Shown one piece after another: positions 1 through 8,651 of a stretch of 33,029 nt of DNA. Position 1 is the stretch's first letter, and every line of letters starts with the position of its first letter. Made by a program: the position numbers and the translations under genes. The DNA is from an uncultured Lachnospiraceae bacterium (lineage in GTDB: Bacteria; Bacillota; Clostridia; Lachnospirales; Lachnospiraceae). The notes below the pieces were generated by a model. That model ran no database searches. It saw only the letters and a program-made list of their open reading frames with translations, and had not been told where the DNA came from. The stretch covers positions 1 through 33,029 of the forward strand of contig CAMQTN010000032.1 in assembly GCA_947037115.1 (NCBI GenBank), read 5' to 3'.

Positions 1-13
1 CAGCATACTGATA

Positions 14-19
14 TATAAT
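14..19 (+). promoter_or_regulatory. possible -10 element before the GntR/LacI regulator
   Basis: A perfect TATAAT lies 32 bases upstream of the start codon at 51, in an AT-rich stretch. The matching -35 would lie outside the window, so only half of the promoter can be seen. A ribosome binding site (GGGGAGA, about 39-45) follows with good spacing. Confidence 0.4.
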
Positions 20-50
20 TTAAAAAAAAGTTATACAGGGGAGAATTGCT

Positions 51-1175
51 ATGGATCACGAATCGTCTTTACCATTGTATATGAATATTAAGAATTATCT
101 TTTAAACCAGATTCAGGACAAGCTTTCCATCGGTGACCGGCTGCCTACGGAGGCCGAGATCATGAAGCAGTTTCAGGTCAGCCGCATCACCGTTACGAAG
201 GCGTTAAAAGAACTGAAAGAGGAGGGCTATATTGTACGCTACCCCAGCAAAGGAAGCTTTGTGGCATCCAAGGACAAATACACAAAAGAACTTAACATTC
301 CCGCTTCCGAAAATGCACTGTCCGACACAGCATATTCCGATATTATGTGTATGCTTCCTTATTTTTCAGACCAGTTTTCGCTGAATATTATAAATGGCAT
401 TACTTCCATTCTGCCCCCGAGACAGTATAATATTCACATGGTACAGAGCCGCACCCACCAAAACGAGGACTACCTTTTAAAAAAATGCTTTCAGTCAGAC
501 TGTAAAGGGCTGATTCTGTTTCCCGTGGATCAGATCTATTACAGCAACCAGCTTCTGCGCATGAAACTGAACAATTATCCCATGGTTCTCATTGACAGAA
601 GCCTGCCCGGCATTGACACGAATTATGTGGCGATTGACAACGTTTATGCCGGCAGGATCGCCTTTGAGCATCTTTTTATGTCAGGACACAGAAATCTGCT
701 TTTTGTCACCCATACATCGAAAGATGTGCAGACCGTAAAAAGCAGGATCAAAGGCCTTTGGCAGGCCAGCGAAGAATCCGGGCTTCTGCCGAGCTGTATC
801 CACATAGAAGAAAACCTGGATATCCATAAGCCCTTCAATATTTCTGCCGGTTATATCGCAAGGATTCTTGCAGACAAACACATTACGGCCATTATTTGCT
901 GCGAATCCAAGACCTGCCTGTACATGTATTCGCTTCTACGCGAACTGGGACTCAAAGTGCCAAAGGACATTTCCATGATTTCCTTTGACAACCCCACCAA
1001 TAATATTGATGATTTTAATTTTTTTACGCATATTAATCAAAACGAATACCTCATGGGACAATATGCTGGTAAAATTCTTCTGAAAATGCTGGAAAGCGGG
1101 CCGCTTGCGGAAAATGAAAAGAAAATCCTCACTCCCACACTGGAAGTCCGCCATTCCACAGCCGAACTCTCTTAA
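51..1175 (+). CDS. GntR-HTH transcriptional regulator with LacI-type sensor domain
   Basis: 374-residue DNA-binding regulator of the AraR-like architecture. Residues about 7-75 form a GntR winged helix (PLYMNIKNYL, then RLPTEAEIMKQF and VSRITVTKALKEL). Residues about 95-370 resemble the LacI/periplasmic-binding sensor fold, with the family's VLIDR and ISFDN segments. Such proteins bind a sugar or sugar derivative and release or gain DNA binding. The start at 51 is supported by GGGGAGA seven bases upstream. The next gene, a beta-helix glycosidase 53 bases downstream on the same strand, is the likely target, which suggests local control of a carbohydrate-use unit that extends left out of the window. 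The ligand cannot be told from sequence. Family assignment is firm; the target is inference. Confidence 0.9.
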   Translation: MDHESSLPLYMNIKNYLLNQIQDKLSIGDRLPTEAEIMKQFQVSRITVTKALKELKEEGYIVRYPSKGSFVASKDKYTKELNIPASENALSDTAYSDIMCMLPYFSDQFSLNIINGITSILPPRQYNIHMVQSRTHQNEDYLLKKCFQSDCKGLILFPVDQIYYSNQLLRMKLNNYPMVLIDRSLPGIDTNYVAIDNVYAGRIAFEHLFMSGHRNLLFVTHTSKDVQTVKSRIKGLWQASEESGLLPSCIHIEENLDIHKPFNISAGYIARILADKHITAIICCESKTCLYMYSLLRELGLKVPKDISMISFDNPTNNIDDFNFFTHINQNEYLMGQYAGKILLKMLESGPLAENEKKILTPTLEVRHSTAELS

Positions 1176-1228
1176 TACATTTTTACTGCATTGCTTGCAA
1201 AAAAAATGAATCAGGAGGTTAAATCAAC

Positions 1229-2404
1229 ATGAAATTCAGGAAAAGTATTTGCGAATTTGGCGCTCACTCATCAGAATCTGTTTTACAGACAGGTTTTATC
1301 CAGAATGCCCTGGATGCCTGCAGAGATGCGGGCGGCGGCGAGGTGGTCGTCCCTTCCGGACGTTATCTCACAGGCAGCATACGGCTTTATGACAACACGA
1401 CTCTTCACCTTCAGGAAAACGCCGTACTGATCGGTTCAAAAAATCCGTCGGATTATACGGACTATGCGGAAGAAACCACGCTCGGCTATCTGTATCAGCA
1501 GGAGTATATTGATCTATGGCATCTCCCGCCCCATTACGTCTACGCCCTTGTCTGTGCCATCGACGCCAAAAATGTTTCCATCATCGGTGAAGCAGGGGCC
1601 GGTTTTCACGGACAAAACTGCAGGGACAGTGCCGGAGAAGAAGGCTTCCGCGGCCCTATGGGCATCCGGTTATGCCGCTGTGAAAATGTAGTTTTGGATA
1701 ACTATTATTTTCAGGATTGTGCAAACTGGGCGCATCAGATAGATTCCTGCCGCAATGTTTTACTCAAAAATATATCTGTTTATGCGGGACACGACGGCAT
1801 CGATATCCATCATTGCTGCAACGTGGAGATCACCGGCTGCGACATCCAGTCAGGGGACGACTGTATTGCCGGTTATGACACTTACAATTTCCACATGGCG
1901 GACTGCCGGCTGAACACCGCATGCAATTCTCTCCGCATCGGATGTGTCAACATGCTGATTGAGAACTGTACTTTTTACGGCCCTGCCAGATATCCCCACC
2001 GTATTTCCGGGCGACATAATACGTTATACGCCTTCGAATACTATTCTCACGGCGCGGACACGGTGCGGGACAACAGTCGAAACTGGGTTATCAAAAACTG
2101 CAGTTTCCACGATATCGACGCCCTGATTCATTATGAATTTGGAGACAAAATCCATTTGCAGGAATCCACTCCTCTCGAAGATATTTCCTTCTACCATGTA
2201 ACCGTAAACAATCTTCGCAAGGCGTCTGTTTTTAAAGGGAAAGAAGGTATGCATGCCGTCATGAAATTCTCAGGCTGTGACATCACCTACATGCCTGATG
2301 CCGAAGAGCCTGCCTGTATCCTGACCAATGCCCATGCAGATGTGATACTCGAAAATACCGCTGTCAGAAGCGGCTCCATTCCATTTATCCATGTAGAAGA
2401 ATAA
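1229..2404 (+). CDS. cytoplasmic GH28-like right-handed beta-helix glycoside hydrolase
   Basis: 391-residue parallel beta-helix protein resembling the polygalacturonase (GH28) superfamily. Two signature segments are visible: HDGID (residues 188-192) and SGDDCIAG (208-215), carrying the aspartates that act in GH28 hydrolysis. The later GHG and RIK motifs of classical polygalacturonases are not clear; NSLRIGC sits near the expected place. There is no signal peptide, so the enzyme should act inside the cell on imported oligosaccharides, as exo-acting GH28 relatives of gut Clostridia are thought to do. The protein is unusually rich in cysteine in the helix rungs. The start is supported by AGGAGG ten bases upstream. 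It is probably co-transcribed with, or regulated by, the GntR/LacI gene before it. Substrate unknown; a pectate-lyase-like or epimerase activity is possible. Confidence 0.75.
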   Translation: MKFRKSICEFGAHSSESVLQTGFIQNALDACRDAGGGEVVVPSGRYLTGSIRLYDNTTLHLQENAVLIGSKNPSDYTDYAEETTLGYLYQQEYIDLWHLPPHYVYALVCAIDAKNVSIIGEAGAGFHGQNCRDSAGEEGFRGPMGIRLCRCENVVLDNYYFQDCANWAHQIDSCRNVLLKNISVYAGHDGIDIHHCCNVEITGCDIQSGDDCIAGYDTYNFHMADCRLNTACNSLRIGCVNMLIENCTFYGPARYPHRISGRHNTLYAFEYYSHGADTVRDNSRNWVIKNCSFHDIDALIHYEFGDKIHLQESTPLEDISFYHVTVNNLRKASVFKGKEGMHAVMKFSGCDITYMPDAEEPACILTNAHADVILENTAVRSGSIPFIHVEE

Positions 2405-2462
2405 ATCCGTTCCCACAGTCTGAAGTACCGTTTTGAGCGGCGCTTCGGACTGTGAGACCATA

Positions 2463-2506
2463 CAAAAAGGGCTGTTCTGCCGCCATCCGATTACCAGCCC
2501 TTTTTG
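2463..2506. terminator. bidirectional intrinsic terminator between convergent genes
   Basis: Perfect 12-bp inverted repeat, CAAAAAGGGCTG (2463-2474) and CAGCCCTTTTTG (2495-2506), giving an A-tract/T-tract hairpin that can stop transcription from both sides. The right arm lies inside the last codons of the minus-strand permease. A second stem, CACAGTC...GACTGTG (2414-2454, 12 bp with one wobble), sits just before it. Confidence 0.75.
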
Positions 2507-3270
2507 GCAGCGGCCTTTTTCTGCTTTTTGGACGCCTTTACCGGCGCACTTTCCTTTGTGGTGAATACAGCGGCCGCAGCGATCAGGAAAGTGGCAAGCA
2601 TACTGAAAAAGCAGACTGGAATATTCCAGTGCACGCCCTCGTCATAGCCCCGGTAATTGATCAATCCCAAACTTGCCGTTACAGGATAGATATCTGCCAC
2701 CACTGTATTCCCGGCTGCAAACATACCGCCATAACCGTACACAAAAGCAATAATCGTTCCTATCATATGTCCATTTGCCATGCGGGCTGTAATTGCGATT
2801 ACCGGCATTATTGCAATATACAGAAACAGGCAGTTCAAAACAATCTGAAGAAACGCCTGCCATACCGACGGCAGGGACAGTCCCGGAAATCCCATCAGTA
2901 CATTGGCGATTACAGTAAATACTGCGCTTACCAGCCCGAAAAGCAGGGACAGCAATGCGCAGACAAATAATTTCCCCCACAATAAACTGCGGTAGGCTAC
3001 AGGAACTGTCACAATACTTTTCAGCGTATCATCCTTTCCTTCCCTTGCTATGATATATCCGGCAATCAGGGCAATACACACAGGAAAAATCATGGTAACA
3101 TTATTCTTGATCACCTGCTCTGTAAAAAAGGGAAAAGTCCAGACACTGCCATCCAATGCCGTAGTAGAAAATACTGTCAATAAGACGGAAAGCAGCATTA
3201 AAAGAATCCCCGCCCATATCATATGATAACGTTTTAATTTCCAAATTTCGGTTCTGATCATAGGAAGCAT
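2491..3270 (-). CDS. ABC-2 type permease, second of pair (BcrB/LanG-like)
   Basis: 259-residue integral membrane protein with about six hydrophobic segments and the N-terminal MIRTEIWKLKR start typical of ABC-2 permeases of bacitracin/lantibiotic immunity transporters. It ends with a strongly basic tail (KASKKQKKAAAKK). The ATG at 3270 is chosen over the longer frame from 3303 because AGAGGGGGG lies just upstream of it. It directly follows the other permease (stop at 3272), so the two are translated together and probably pair in the membrane with the ATPase encoded at 4050-4973. Likely role: removal of a membrane-active peptide or antibiotic. Exact substrate unknown. Confidence 0.82.
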   Translation of the reverse strand: MLPMIRTEIWKLKRYHMIWAGILLMLLSVLLTVFSTTALDGSVWTFPFFTEQVIKNNVTMIFPVCIALIAGYIIAREGKDDTLKSIVTVPVAYRSLLWGKLFVCALLSLLFGLVSAVFTVIANVLMGFPGLSLPSVWQAFLQIVLNCLFLYIAIMPVIAITARMANGHMIGTIIAFVYGYGGMFAAGNTVVADIYPVTASLGLINYRGYDEGVHWNIPVCFFSMLATFLIAAAAVFTTKESAPVKASKKQKKAAAKKGW

Positions 3271-3271
3271 A

Positions 3272-4066
3272 TTATTCCCCCCTCTTTTTATACAGAACAT
3301 CAATGACTATGACAGAAAGAACAGCCCAGACGCCTAAAATAGCAATTGTCTGAAAAGTTGTCGGTATCAGATACGCAAGTCTTCCCCTGATCTCTATCAC
3401 TCCGTGCTGCGCCATATCTCCCGCACTCCAAAGTGTTGTAAGAGGAATTGGTATGAGCCAGCATAAAGCTTTCGGCAATACACCAAAAGAAGATTCTGCG
3501 GTCAGACTTAAAACGCTGTAAAAAATGCACAACAGAATGGAAAAAATATAGGTCTTACTGAAGAAAACTACGAGGACAATCAAAGGCAGCGTCCCGGCAG
3601 TGGTAAAAAAACCCATTTCTAATGCCACCAGCAGTTTATAGGCGACCCCATTTACCTCAGATACCAGACTTCCGCATAAAACCGCTGCCAAGGCCGAAAC
3701 CAGACTGAAAAGAATGCCCACGACAAATAATACAATTATTTTTGCAAAAATCATCTGTGTGCTTGTCACCGGAATCGTGCGCAGGTTTTTAAAGGTATCG
3801 TTGTCCCGTTCCATAAAAAACAACATAGCGGCCACAACCCCTATGACACAGGGCAAAAGCAGCTCCACCCCATATCCCATACTAAATTGGAAACAGGCAT
3901 TAAAAGCCTCAGCCTCGCCGTCAAATCTCTCTGCCATCTGCGGCGTTGTCATCATTACTGTAATTGGTACAGGAAACAAAAATGCGGACAGTATAACCAG
4001 TAACATAAATTTTTTCCGTTTTAATTTCGAAAACTCGCATATTACAAGTTTAACCAATCCCCTCAC
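3272..4066 (-). CDS. ABC-2 type permease, first of pair (BcrB/LanE-like)
   Basis: 264-residue polytopic membrane protein, starting with LVICEFSKLKRKKFMLLV and containing about six transmembrane segments. It forms the membrane part of a BcrA/LanFEG-type exporter with its neighbour. It overlaps the ATPase gene by 17 bases. Two non-ATG starts are possible: GTG at 4066 or TTG at 4057. The G-rich stretch upstream (GGGGGTGAGGGG) could serve either, and the TTG gives better spacing. Translation is probably coupled to the ATPase gene. Confidence 0.82.
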   Translation of the reverse strand: MRGLVKLVICEFSKLKRKKFMLLVILSAFLFPVPITVMMTTPQMAERFDGEAEAFNACFQFSMGYGVELLLPCVIGVVAAMLFFMERDNDTFKNLRTIPVTSTQMIFAKIIVLFVVGILFSLVSALAAVLCGSLVSEVNGVAYKLLVALEMGFFTTAGTLPLIVLVVFFSKTYIFSILLCIFYSVLSLTAESSFGVLPKALCWLIPIPLTTLWSAGDMAQHGVIEIRGRLAYLIPTTFQTIAILGVWAVLSVIVIDVLYKKRGE

Positions 4067-4973
4067 CCCCTGTTACGCGCTTGAAATAATCTTCAAGGCT
4101 TTCCTCACAAATACAGGCCTGTGATACTTCCAGCCCATTCTCCACAAAGGCAGTAACCATCCTTCCAACAGGGAGATCCGGATTATGCAGCCGCATATTA
4201 TGGTGATCCTGTATGGTAAACCGGCTTTCCTGAAAGACACGTTCCAAAATCCCTGCAGCCCGTGCAGCATCGGAAACCGTGAAGGAGATATGCCTGTTGC
4301 TTTTTGCTTCCAGCTCTGCAAGACTTTCCTCCTCCAACAATACACCGCGGTCTATGATACCTATGTCGTCAGCCAGAAGTGCAATTTCGGAAAGAATATG
4401 GCTGGAAATCAGGATCGTCTTTCCCCGCTCGTCACAAAGGTCACGGATAAAGGAACGTACTTCCGCAATTCCGATGGGATCAAGTCCATTGATCGGTTCA
4501 TCTAAAACCAGAAGTTCCGGGTCATGCATCACGGCAAGGGCAATCGCCAGCCGCTGCTTCATACCCAATGAATATTGGGAAAAAAGTTTTTTGTCTTTAT
4601 AGGGCAGCCCGACTAAGTCAAGTGCATTTTTAATGGCGTTACGGTCCTGCACTCCCCTCAGGGTTGCAAAAATGCGCAGGTTTTCCGTTGCGGTCAGGTT
4701 AGGATAAAAGCCGGGTGATTCAATCAGGCTGCCAATACGGGGCAGCAGCTTTTTTTCGTTTTCCTCTAAAGGTTTCCCCCAAATTGTCACTTCACCGGAA
4801 GTAGGTTTTGTCAGCCCAAGCAGCATTTTCATTGTCGTTGTTTTTCCGGCCCCATTCCTGCCAAGCAGACCATAGATCCGCCCTCTCTGTACATGGATAT
4901 TCAGATTGGAAACGCTTTTCTGTGTACCATACTGTTTTGTAAGATTTTTCGTCTTAATTACGTATTTACTCAT
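4050..4973 (-). CDS. ABC transporter ATP-binding protein (BcrA/LanF-like)
   Basis: 307-residue ATPase of the drug/antibiotic export class. Visible motifs are Walker A GRNGAGKT (38-45), signature YSLGMKQR (134-141; this LGMKQR form is typical of BcrA-like proteins), Walker B LLVLDEP (D158, E159) and the INGLDP D-loop. The C-terminal 80 or so residues form the usual BcrA accessory region. The start at 4973 is preferred over 5003 because AAGGGGAC lies eight bases upstream. It overlaps the YxeA-like gene by eight bases, so the order YxeA, ATPase, permease, permease is one translational unit. It powers the two ABC-2 permeases downstream. Confidence 0.9.
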   Translation of the reverse strand: MSKYVIKTKNLTKQYGTQKSVSNLNIHVQRGRIYGLLGRNGAGKTTTMKMLLGLTKPTSGEVTIWGKPLEENEKKLLPRIGSLIESPGFYPNLTATENLRIFATLRGVQDRNAIKNALDLVGLPYKDKKLFSQYSLGMKQRLAIALAVMHDPELLVLDEPINGLDPIGIAEVRSFIRDLCDERGKTILISSHILSEIALLADDIGIIDRGVLLEEESLAELEAKSNRHISFTVSDAARAAGILERVFQESRFTIQDHHNMRLHNPDLPVGRMVTAFVENGLEVSQACICEESLEDYFKRVTGGEGIG

Positions 4974-5355
4974 TGAAAGAGTCCCCTTTTTCCAAATCCC
5001 CATACTGCTCCTGCACCCCTGCAGGCAGTTCCTCGTACGTCACTTCGCTCCATTCCACCACGCCGCGGACAGGACTGACCGTCAGTTTCAAATAGGCCCC
5101 CTCTCTCAGTTCCCGCGATGCGCCGAAGGTGATTTCCTTCCCGCCTCCTTTTTCATGATAAGCCGGCAGCGTATAGGAATAGCTCATACCTCCCTGCATG
5201 TCAATCACGCCGTCTCTTGGCTTTCCTTCCTCCAGCCTGCTGTTGTCAATCTGCACATAATAGGTGCTTCCACTCCCCAGAGAGAACCACATGCCCAAAC
5301 CAAGGATCACTGCTATAGCTGCAACAACCGTTCCAATTAACACAATTTTCTTCAT
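4966..5355 (-). CDS. YxeA-family small secreted or membrane-anchored protein
   Basis: 129 residues with an N-terminal hydrophobic segment (about 4-26) and then a compact extracytoplasmic domain beginning YYVQIDNSRLEEG. This matches the YxeA family (DUF1093), often found beside Bce/Bcr antimicrobial-peptide exporters; its biochemical role is unknown. The ATG at 5355 is used rather than the GTG three bases earlier, because AGGAGG is then eight bases away. It is the first gene of the unit that includes the Bcr-like exporter, and the 113 bases before it contain four 11-bp repeats that look like a regulator array, so this subset can probably be induced separately from BceAB upstream. Confidence 0.82.
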   Translation of the reverse strand: MKKIVLIGTVVAAIAVILGLGMWFSLGSGSTYYVQIDNSRLEEGKPRDGVIDMQGGMSYSYTLPAYHEKGGGKEITFGASRELREGAYLKLTVSPVRGVVEWSEVTYEELPAGVQEQYGDLEKGDSFNE

Positions 5356-5400
5356 CACTGTATCCTCCTGTCTTTCTTTACAGGATACGATACCACGCCC

Positions 5401-5440
5401 ACCTTGCGTCTACCTTGCAGGAGTCTTGCATTTACCTTAC
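5401..5440 (-). promoter_or_regulatory. four 11-bp direct repeats, candidate response-regulator array
   Basis: On the minus strand the heptamer G(C/T)AAGGT (one copy GCAAGAC) occurs four times, at 5440-5434, 5429-5423, 5418-5412 and 5407-5401, with an exact 11-bp period. One-turn direct repeats are typical of OmpR/PhoB-type activators bound next to the -35. Weak -10 candidates (TATCCT at 5387-5382, TATCGT at 5392-5387) follow, then the ribosome binding site of the YxeA-like gene. No OmpR-family regulator is in the window. Confidence 0.6.
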
Positions 5441-5468
5441 AGTTTGCTCTTTCCGTGCCAGCCGGACA

Positions 5469-7580
5469 TCATATCCCCAGCTGCTCCTTAATCGCTTTCA
5501 CAGTCGAACGGTACACCGCATAAATGATGATGCCGATCACACCAAGGATCACAAGACAGACTCCCATAGCCACCTGCTCCTCCCTGAGCACCCTGCCGTC
5601 ATTAGCATACAGAATCATGGAAAACAGCAGGAACATGGAAAACATACCGACCAAAGAGGGCACCTTGAAGACATTGTTACACTGGCTTCGTACTTCCTTA
5701 TCCAGAAAAGCGGGTGAAGCCCCCAGCTTTTTCAGGTCGTCGAAGATATAGCGGTTATTCAGCGCGATGCTCTGGCACCGGGTATAACACACCACCAGCG
5801 CAGTGAGCAGACACACAATGAAAATAAAGAGGAACATCATAAACATTACCGCCATATTCCGCAGATAGTCATTTTGATTTAATATTCGGAAATCAGGCTG
5901 ATACACCCAAAGCTGCCGGAACATAAAGGAGTCCGAAAGTTCATAGCTGATTATCGCAATATCGTCCTTATCGGCCCAGTATTCTTTCCCCGCCTCATCT
6001 TCCCTGATCTTCTGCACCCGGTCATAGTAGGCAGACCGCTCGCAGCTTTCGTCAAAGGATGACACAAACAGGTGATAAAAAGCATTGGCAAATGGGTAGG
6101 AATCCTTTCCGTCCACATTAAACTCCACGAAACGCCCCCTCCACTCATCCGTCAGGCCCTCGGAAATTGCGGCGTAATCCTCATTGTCAAGGACACAGCA
6201 GGAAATCTCATCCACAAGAAGATCATAGTGCAGGAATCCTGCAAACTCTGTGGCGAGCTCCTTACGGGTTGTCATATTGGTAAATCCCTTTGCCGATTCA
6301 TTGACAGAAAGGGAAGTCTCCTCCTGATTGGTCAGGTTCAGGTATGTGCCCGGCTCAACGTCAACCTCCTGCCCGGTAAGCGTCCGGCAGGCGTCTTCGG
6401 AAAGCACTCTGGCTTCGCCCTGCATCGGCACATATTCCGTATGGTAACGAAGGCCGTCCTCCTCAAAAATCATCGAGTTTCCTCCCATGCCCAAAGTGAC
6501 ATAGTCGCACTCTTTCCAGTCTTTAAACGTCAGTCCATATTTCCTGCCAAGGGCTTCCACTTCCTCCCTGCCCGGAATATCCTGGTCCGCCTGATACTTG
6601 TAAAAATAGTCATAGGGCAGCGACGCATAGCGAATCAATGCCGAAACGCCGTTGGTTGGCAGATAAAAGACCGCAAAGCATCCTCCCGCAATCAGCAGTG
6701 TGACCACCAGCAGATTATTGACCGTCTGTTTTCCCTGAAATTTCATCATGCTCCTGGAAATGATATTCTTATAGGGATTCTTCCTGTGGCTTTTCCAGCC
6801 GTGCACCACAGTGTGCAGCATAACCATATAGAGCCCCACAAACACAGGCGCATAAAATATGTTGACCCATTCCGGCGCATACATGGAAAACCACACGTGG
6901 CATGCCCAGGGCGCCCCATACCCCAGCACCGCCCCTGCCAGAATCACCAGAAACCCTGCCGGGCCGCACCATCTGCCGAGCTCCTTCACAGGCTCGTTGA
7001 TATGCTCCTCCCGGATCACTTCCATAATGTTGGTTCTCTTCAGATACCGCCACGCCGTCAGGCATGCAAAGCCCACCACCAGAAGCAGAAACAACAGGGA
7101 AACAAAAAGGCATCTGAAATCAAACGTAAGCTTCATTTCCGAGCTGTCCACAAGAATCAGCCGGAACATATGCCAGATCATCCACACAAAAGGAAATCCC
7201 GCAGCCGTGCCTGCAATGGCAGACATGCCGCTCAGGAGAATTACCTCCCGGAACAATCCCGGCGCCAGCCGCTTTCTGGAGGCCCCAAGCGCCATCAGGA
7301 CGCCCAGCTGTCCGGATTTATGCCGGAAAAACAGTCCCATAGCATATATCGTAAACACCACGCATCCCACCAGCGTCATCACAAAGATCATGTACATCTG
7401 TTTCGCACTGTCGCCGCCCTCCGGGAACACTTTCTGTACCGTAGGCGAAAGCATCAGCGCGGAGTACGCCGAAATAATCATCAGCGCCATAAAATTACAG
7501 AACAGATACAGCCGCGACTGTTTCCTGTCTGCCTTGCGCAGTTTCTGTTCCATCTGCTGCATATTGATTGTCTGACCCAT
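5469..7580 (-). CDS. FtsX-like ABC permease of BceB type
   Basis: 703-residue permease of the bacitracin/peptide-sensing Bce family. About four hydrophobic segments in the N-terminal third are followed by more around residues 205-310. Then comes an extracellular stretch of about 200 residues (roughly 325-560), the part that in BceB recognises the peptide-antibiotic complex, and three C-terminal helices. AGGAGG seven bases before 7580 fixes the start. It follows the BceA-like ATPase by 37 bases and forms the exporter and sensor with it. Unlike B. subtilis bceRS-bceAB, the neighbouring two-component system is LytTR/GHKL. Transcription into the YxeA gene 113 bases on is likely but may be boosted by the repeat array there. 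Confidence 0.87.
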   Translation of the reverse strand: MGQTINMQQMEQKLRKADRKQSRLYLFCNFMALMIISAYSALMLSPTVQKVFPEGGDSAKQMYMIFVMTLVGCVVFTIYAMGLFFRHKSGQLGVLMALGASRKRLAPGLFREVILLSGMSAIAGTAAGFPFVWMIWHMFRLILVDSSEMKLTFDFRCLFVSLLFLLLVVGFACLTAWRYLKRTNIMEVIREEHINEPVKELGRWCGPAGFLVILAGAVLGYGAPWACHVWFSMYAPEWVNIFYAPVFVGLYMVMLHTVVHGWKSHRKNPYKNIISRSMMKFQGKQTVNNLLVVTLLIAGGCFAVFYLPTNGVSALIRYASLPYDYFYKYQADQDIPGREEVEALGRKYGLTFKDWKECDYVTLGMGGNSMIFEEDGLRYHTEYVPMQGEARVLSEDACRTLTGQEVDVEPGTYLNLTNQEETSLSVNESAKGFTNMTTRKELATEFAGFLHYDLLVDEISCCVLDNEDYAAISEGLTDEWRGRFVEFNVDGKDSYPFANAFYHLFVSSFDESCERSAYYDRVQKIREDEAGKEYWADKDDIAIISYELSDSFMFRQLWVYQPDFRILNQNDYLRNMAVMFMMFLFIFIVCLLTALVVCYTRCQSIALNNRYIFDDLKKLGASPAFLDKEVRSQCNNVFKVPSLVGMFSMFLLFSMILYANDGRVLREEQVAMGVCLVILGVIGIIIYAVYRSTVKAIKEQLGI

Positions 7581-7617
7581 CTTATAACCTCCTGTTGCTG
7601 AATTTTATAACCCCTTC

Positions 7618-8358
7618 TCACATGCTGCTCATCTCCTTGATCGCATCTAAAAGCTGATCCTGAAATACGCTTCGCTCCTCCCTTTTTTCCAACTGGCGGT
7701 AAATCTTCCCATCCTTTAACAGGATTACCCTGTCGCAGAAGGACGCTGCAAAACTGTCATGGGTCACCATAAAGATCGTGGCGCCCATCTTCTCCCTGGC
7801 ATGAATGAAAGTTTCAATCACCGCGCGGCCGGACTTGGAATCCAGATTTCCCGTAGGCTCGTCTGCCAGAATAATCAGCGGATTATTGATCAGGCTGCGG
7901 GCCACTGCGGTGCGCTGTTTCTCACCGCCCGAAATTTCCGCCGGGTATTTGTTCAGGATATGCGCGATCCCAAACAAGTCTGCGAGCTGATCCGCCAGCT
8001 TCTCGGCCTCCGCTTCCACCTCCCCCTGTACAATGCGGGGCACAAGGATGTTTTCCCGAACCGTAAGCCCGTCCAGAAGCATAAAATCCTGAAATACAAA
8101 ACCGATTTTTGTATTCCGAACCCGCGCAAGCGCATCCTCATCCATGCCTGCCAGCGCCACTCCACCCAGCTTGATATTTCCCTTATCAAAGGGGATATAG
8201 CAGGAAATACAGTTTAGCAGGGTCGTTTTTCCGGAACCGGAAGGGCCCATAACCGCCACAAACTCCCCCTGAGCCACATGAAAACCAATCCCCTTCAGCA
8301 CCTGATATTTGTTTTTTCCCGTCTCATAGGCTTTGTAAAGATCCTCGATATACAGCAT
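7618..8358 (-). CDS. ABC transporter ATP-binding protein of BceA type
   Basis: 246-residue ATPase of the MacB/LolD/BceA group. Motifs are Walker A GPSGSGKT (38-45), Q-loop FVFQDFMLL, signature ISGGEKQR (142-149), Walker [13 protein letters not shown] (D166, E167) and H-loop H200. The longer frame from 8442 is rejected: GGAGGAG sits nine bases before the ATG at 8358. It energises the BceB-like permease that follows. It is the first gene of the leftward unit and faces the response regulator gene across a shared regulatory region of about 290 bases. Confidence 0.9.
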   Translation of the reverse strand: MLYIEDLYKAYETGKNKYQVLKGIGFHVAQGEFVAVMGPSGSGKTTLLNCISCYIPFDKGNIKLGGVALAGMDEDALARVRNTKIGFVFQDFMLLDGLTVRENILVPRIVQGEVEAEAEKLADQLADLFGIAHILNKYPAEISGGEKQRTAVARSLINNPLIILADEPTGNLDSKSGRAVIETFIHAREKMGATIFMVTHDSFAASFCDRVILLKDGKIYRQLEKREERSVFQDQLLDAIKEMSSM

Positions 8359-8473
8359 AATTTCTGTCTCCTCCTTTTTCTGCCAAAAAGAAACTGCCAC
8401 TTTCTTTTCGATGTTTTCAGAAATTGTATCTGCAATAACCATAGCACAAACCCGCTCCCCGGGCAGACTGTAC

Positions 8474-8559
8474 TGTCACATCTGACCGTCTGCATGTAAT
8501 CTTTGGCGGCTCCCTGCACAAAATGTAATTTTCAGACAGGTCTGATGTCATATTTGACA
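8474..8559. promoter_or_regulatory. pair of TGTCA-N4-TGAC(A/C) dyads in the divergent BceA/LytTR region
   Basis: Two related palindromes lie 72 bp apart centre to centre: TGTCACATCTGACC (8474-8487) and TGTCATATTTGACA (8546-8559). Each is flanked by CAGAC/GTCTG pairs, for example GCAGAC with GTCTGC around the first copy and GGTCTG with AGACC around the second. They lie between two divergent units and are the most obvious regulator sites. Whether the LytTR protein or another factor binds them is unknown. Confidence 0.5.
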
Positions 8560-8601
8560 GACCGCCGGAATTTTCCGTCAGGAAAGTAATAGGAATTATG
8601 G

Positions 8602-8607
8602 TATACT
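8602..8607 (+). promoter_or_regulatory. extended -10 of the response regulator/kinase operon
   Basis: TATACT preceded by TGG gives an extended -10 about 45 bases before the response regulator start. No good -35 is seen 17 bases upstream, as expected for an activated or extended -10 promoter. The dyad at 8546-8559 is about 45 bp upstream of the -10. Confidence 0.4.
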
Positions 8608-8651
8608 GGGAGCAGATTCAACAGAAACAAAGCAAGGAAAGGATTTATGCC

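Noticed and set aside
1191..1200. TTGCTTGCAA as a LacI-type operator before the GH28-like gene
   Set aside because: Only four-base arms; too short to support a site.
6072..7601. 509-residue open frame on the plus strand
   Set aside because: It lies antisense to the BceB-type permease, has a His/Arg/Lys-rich nonsense composition, and shows no domain.
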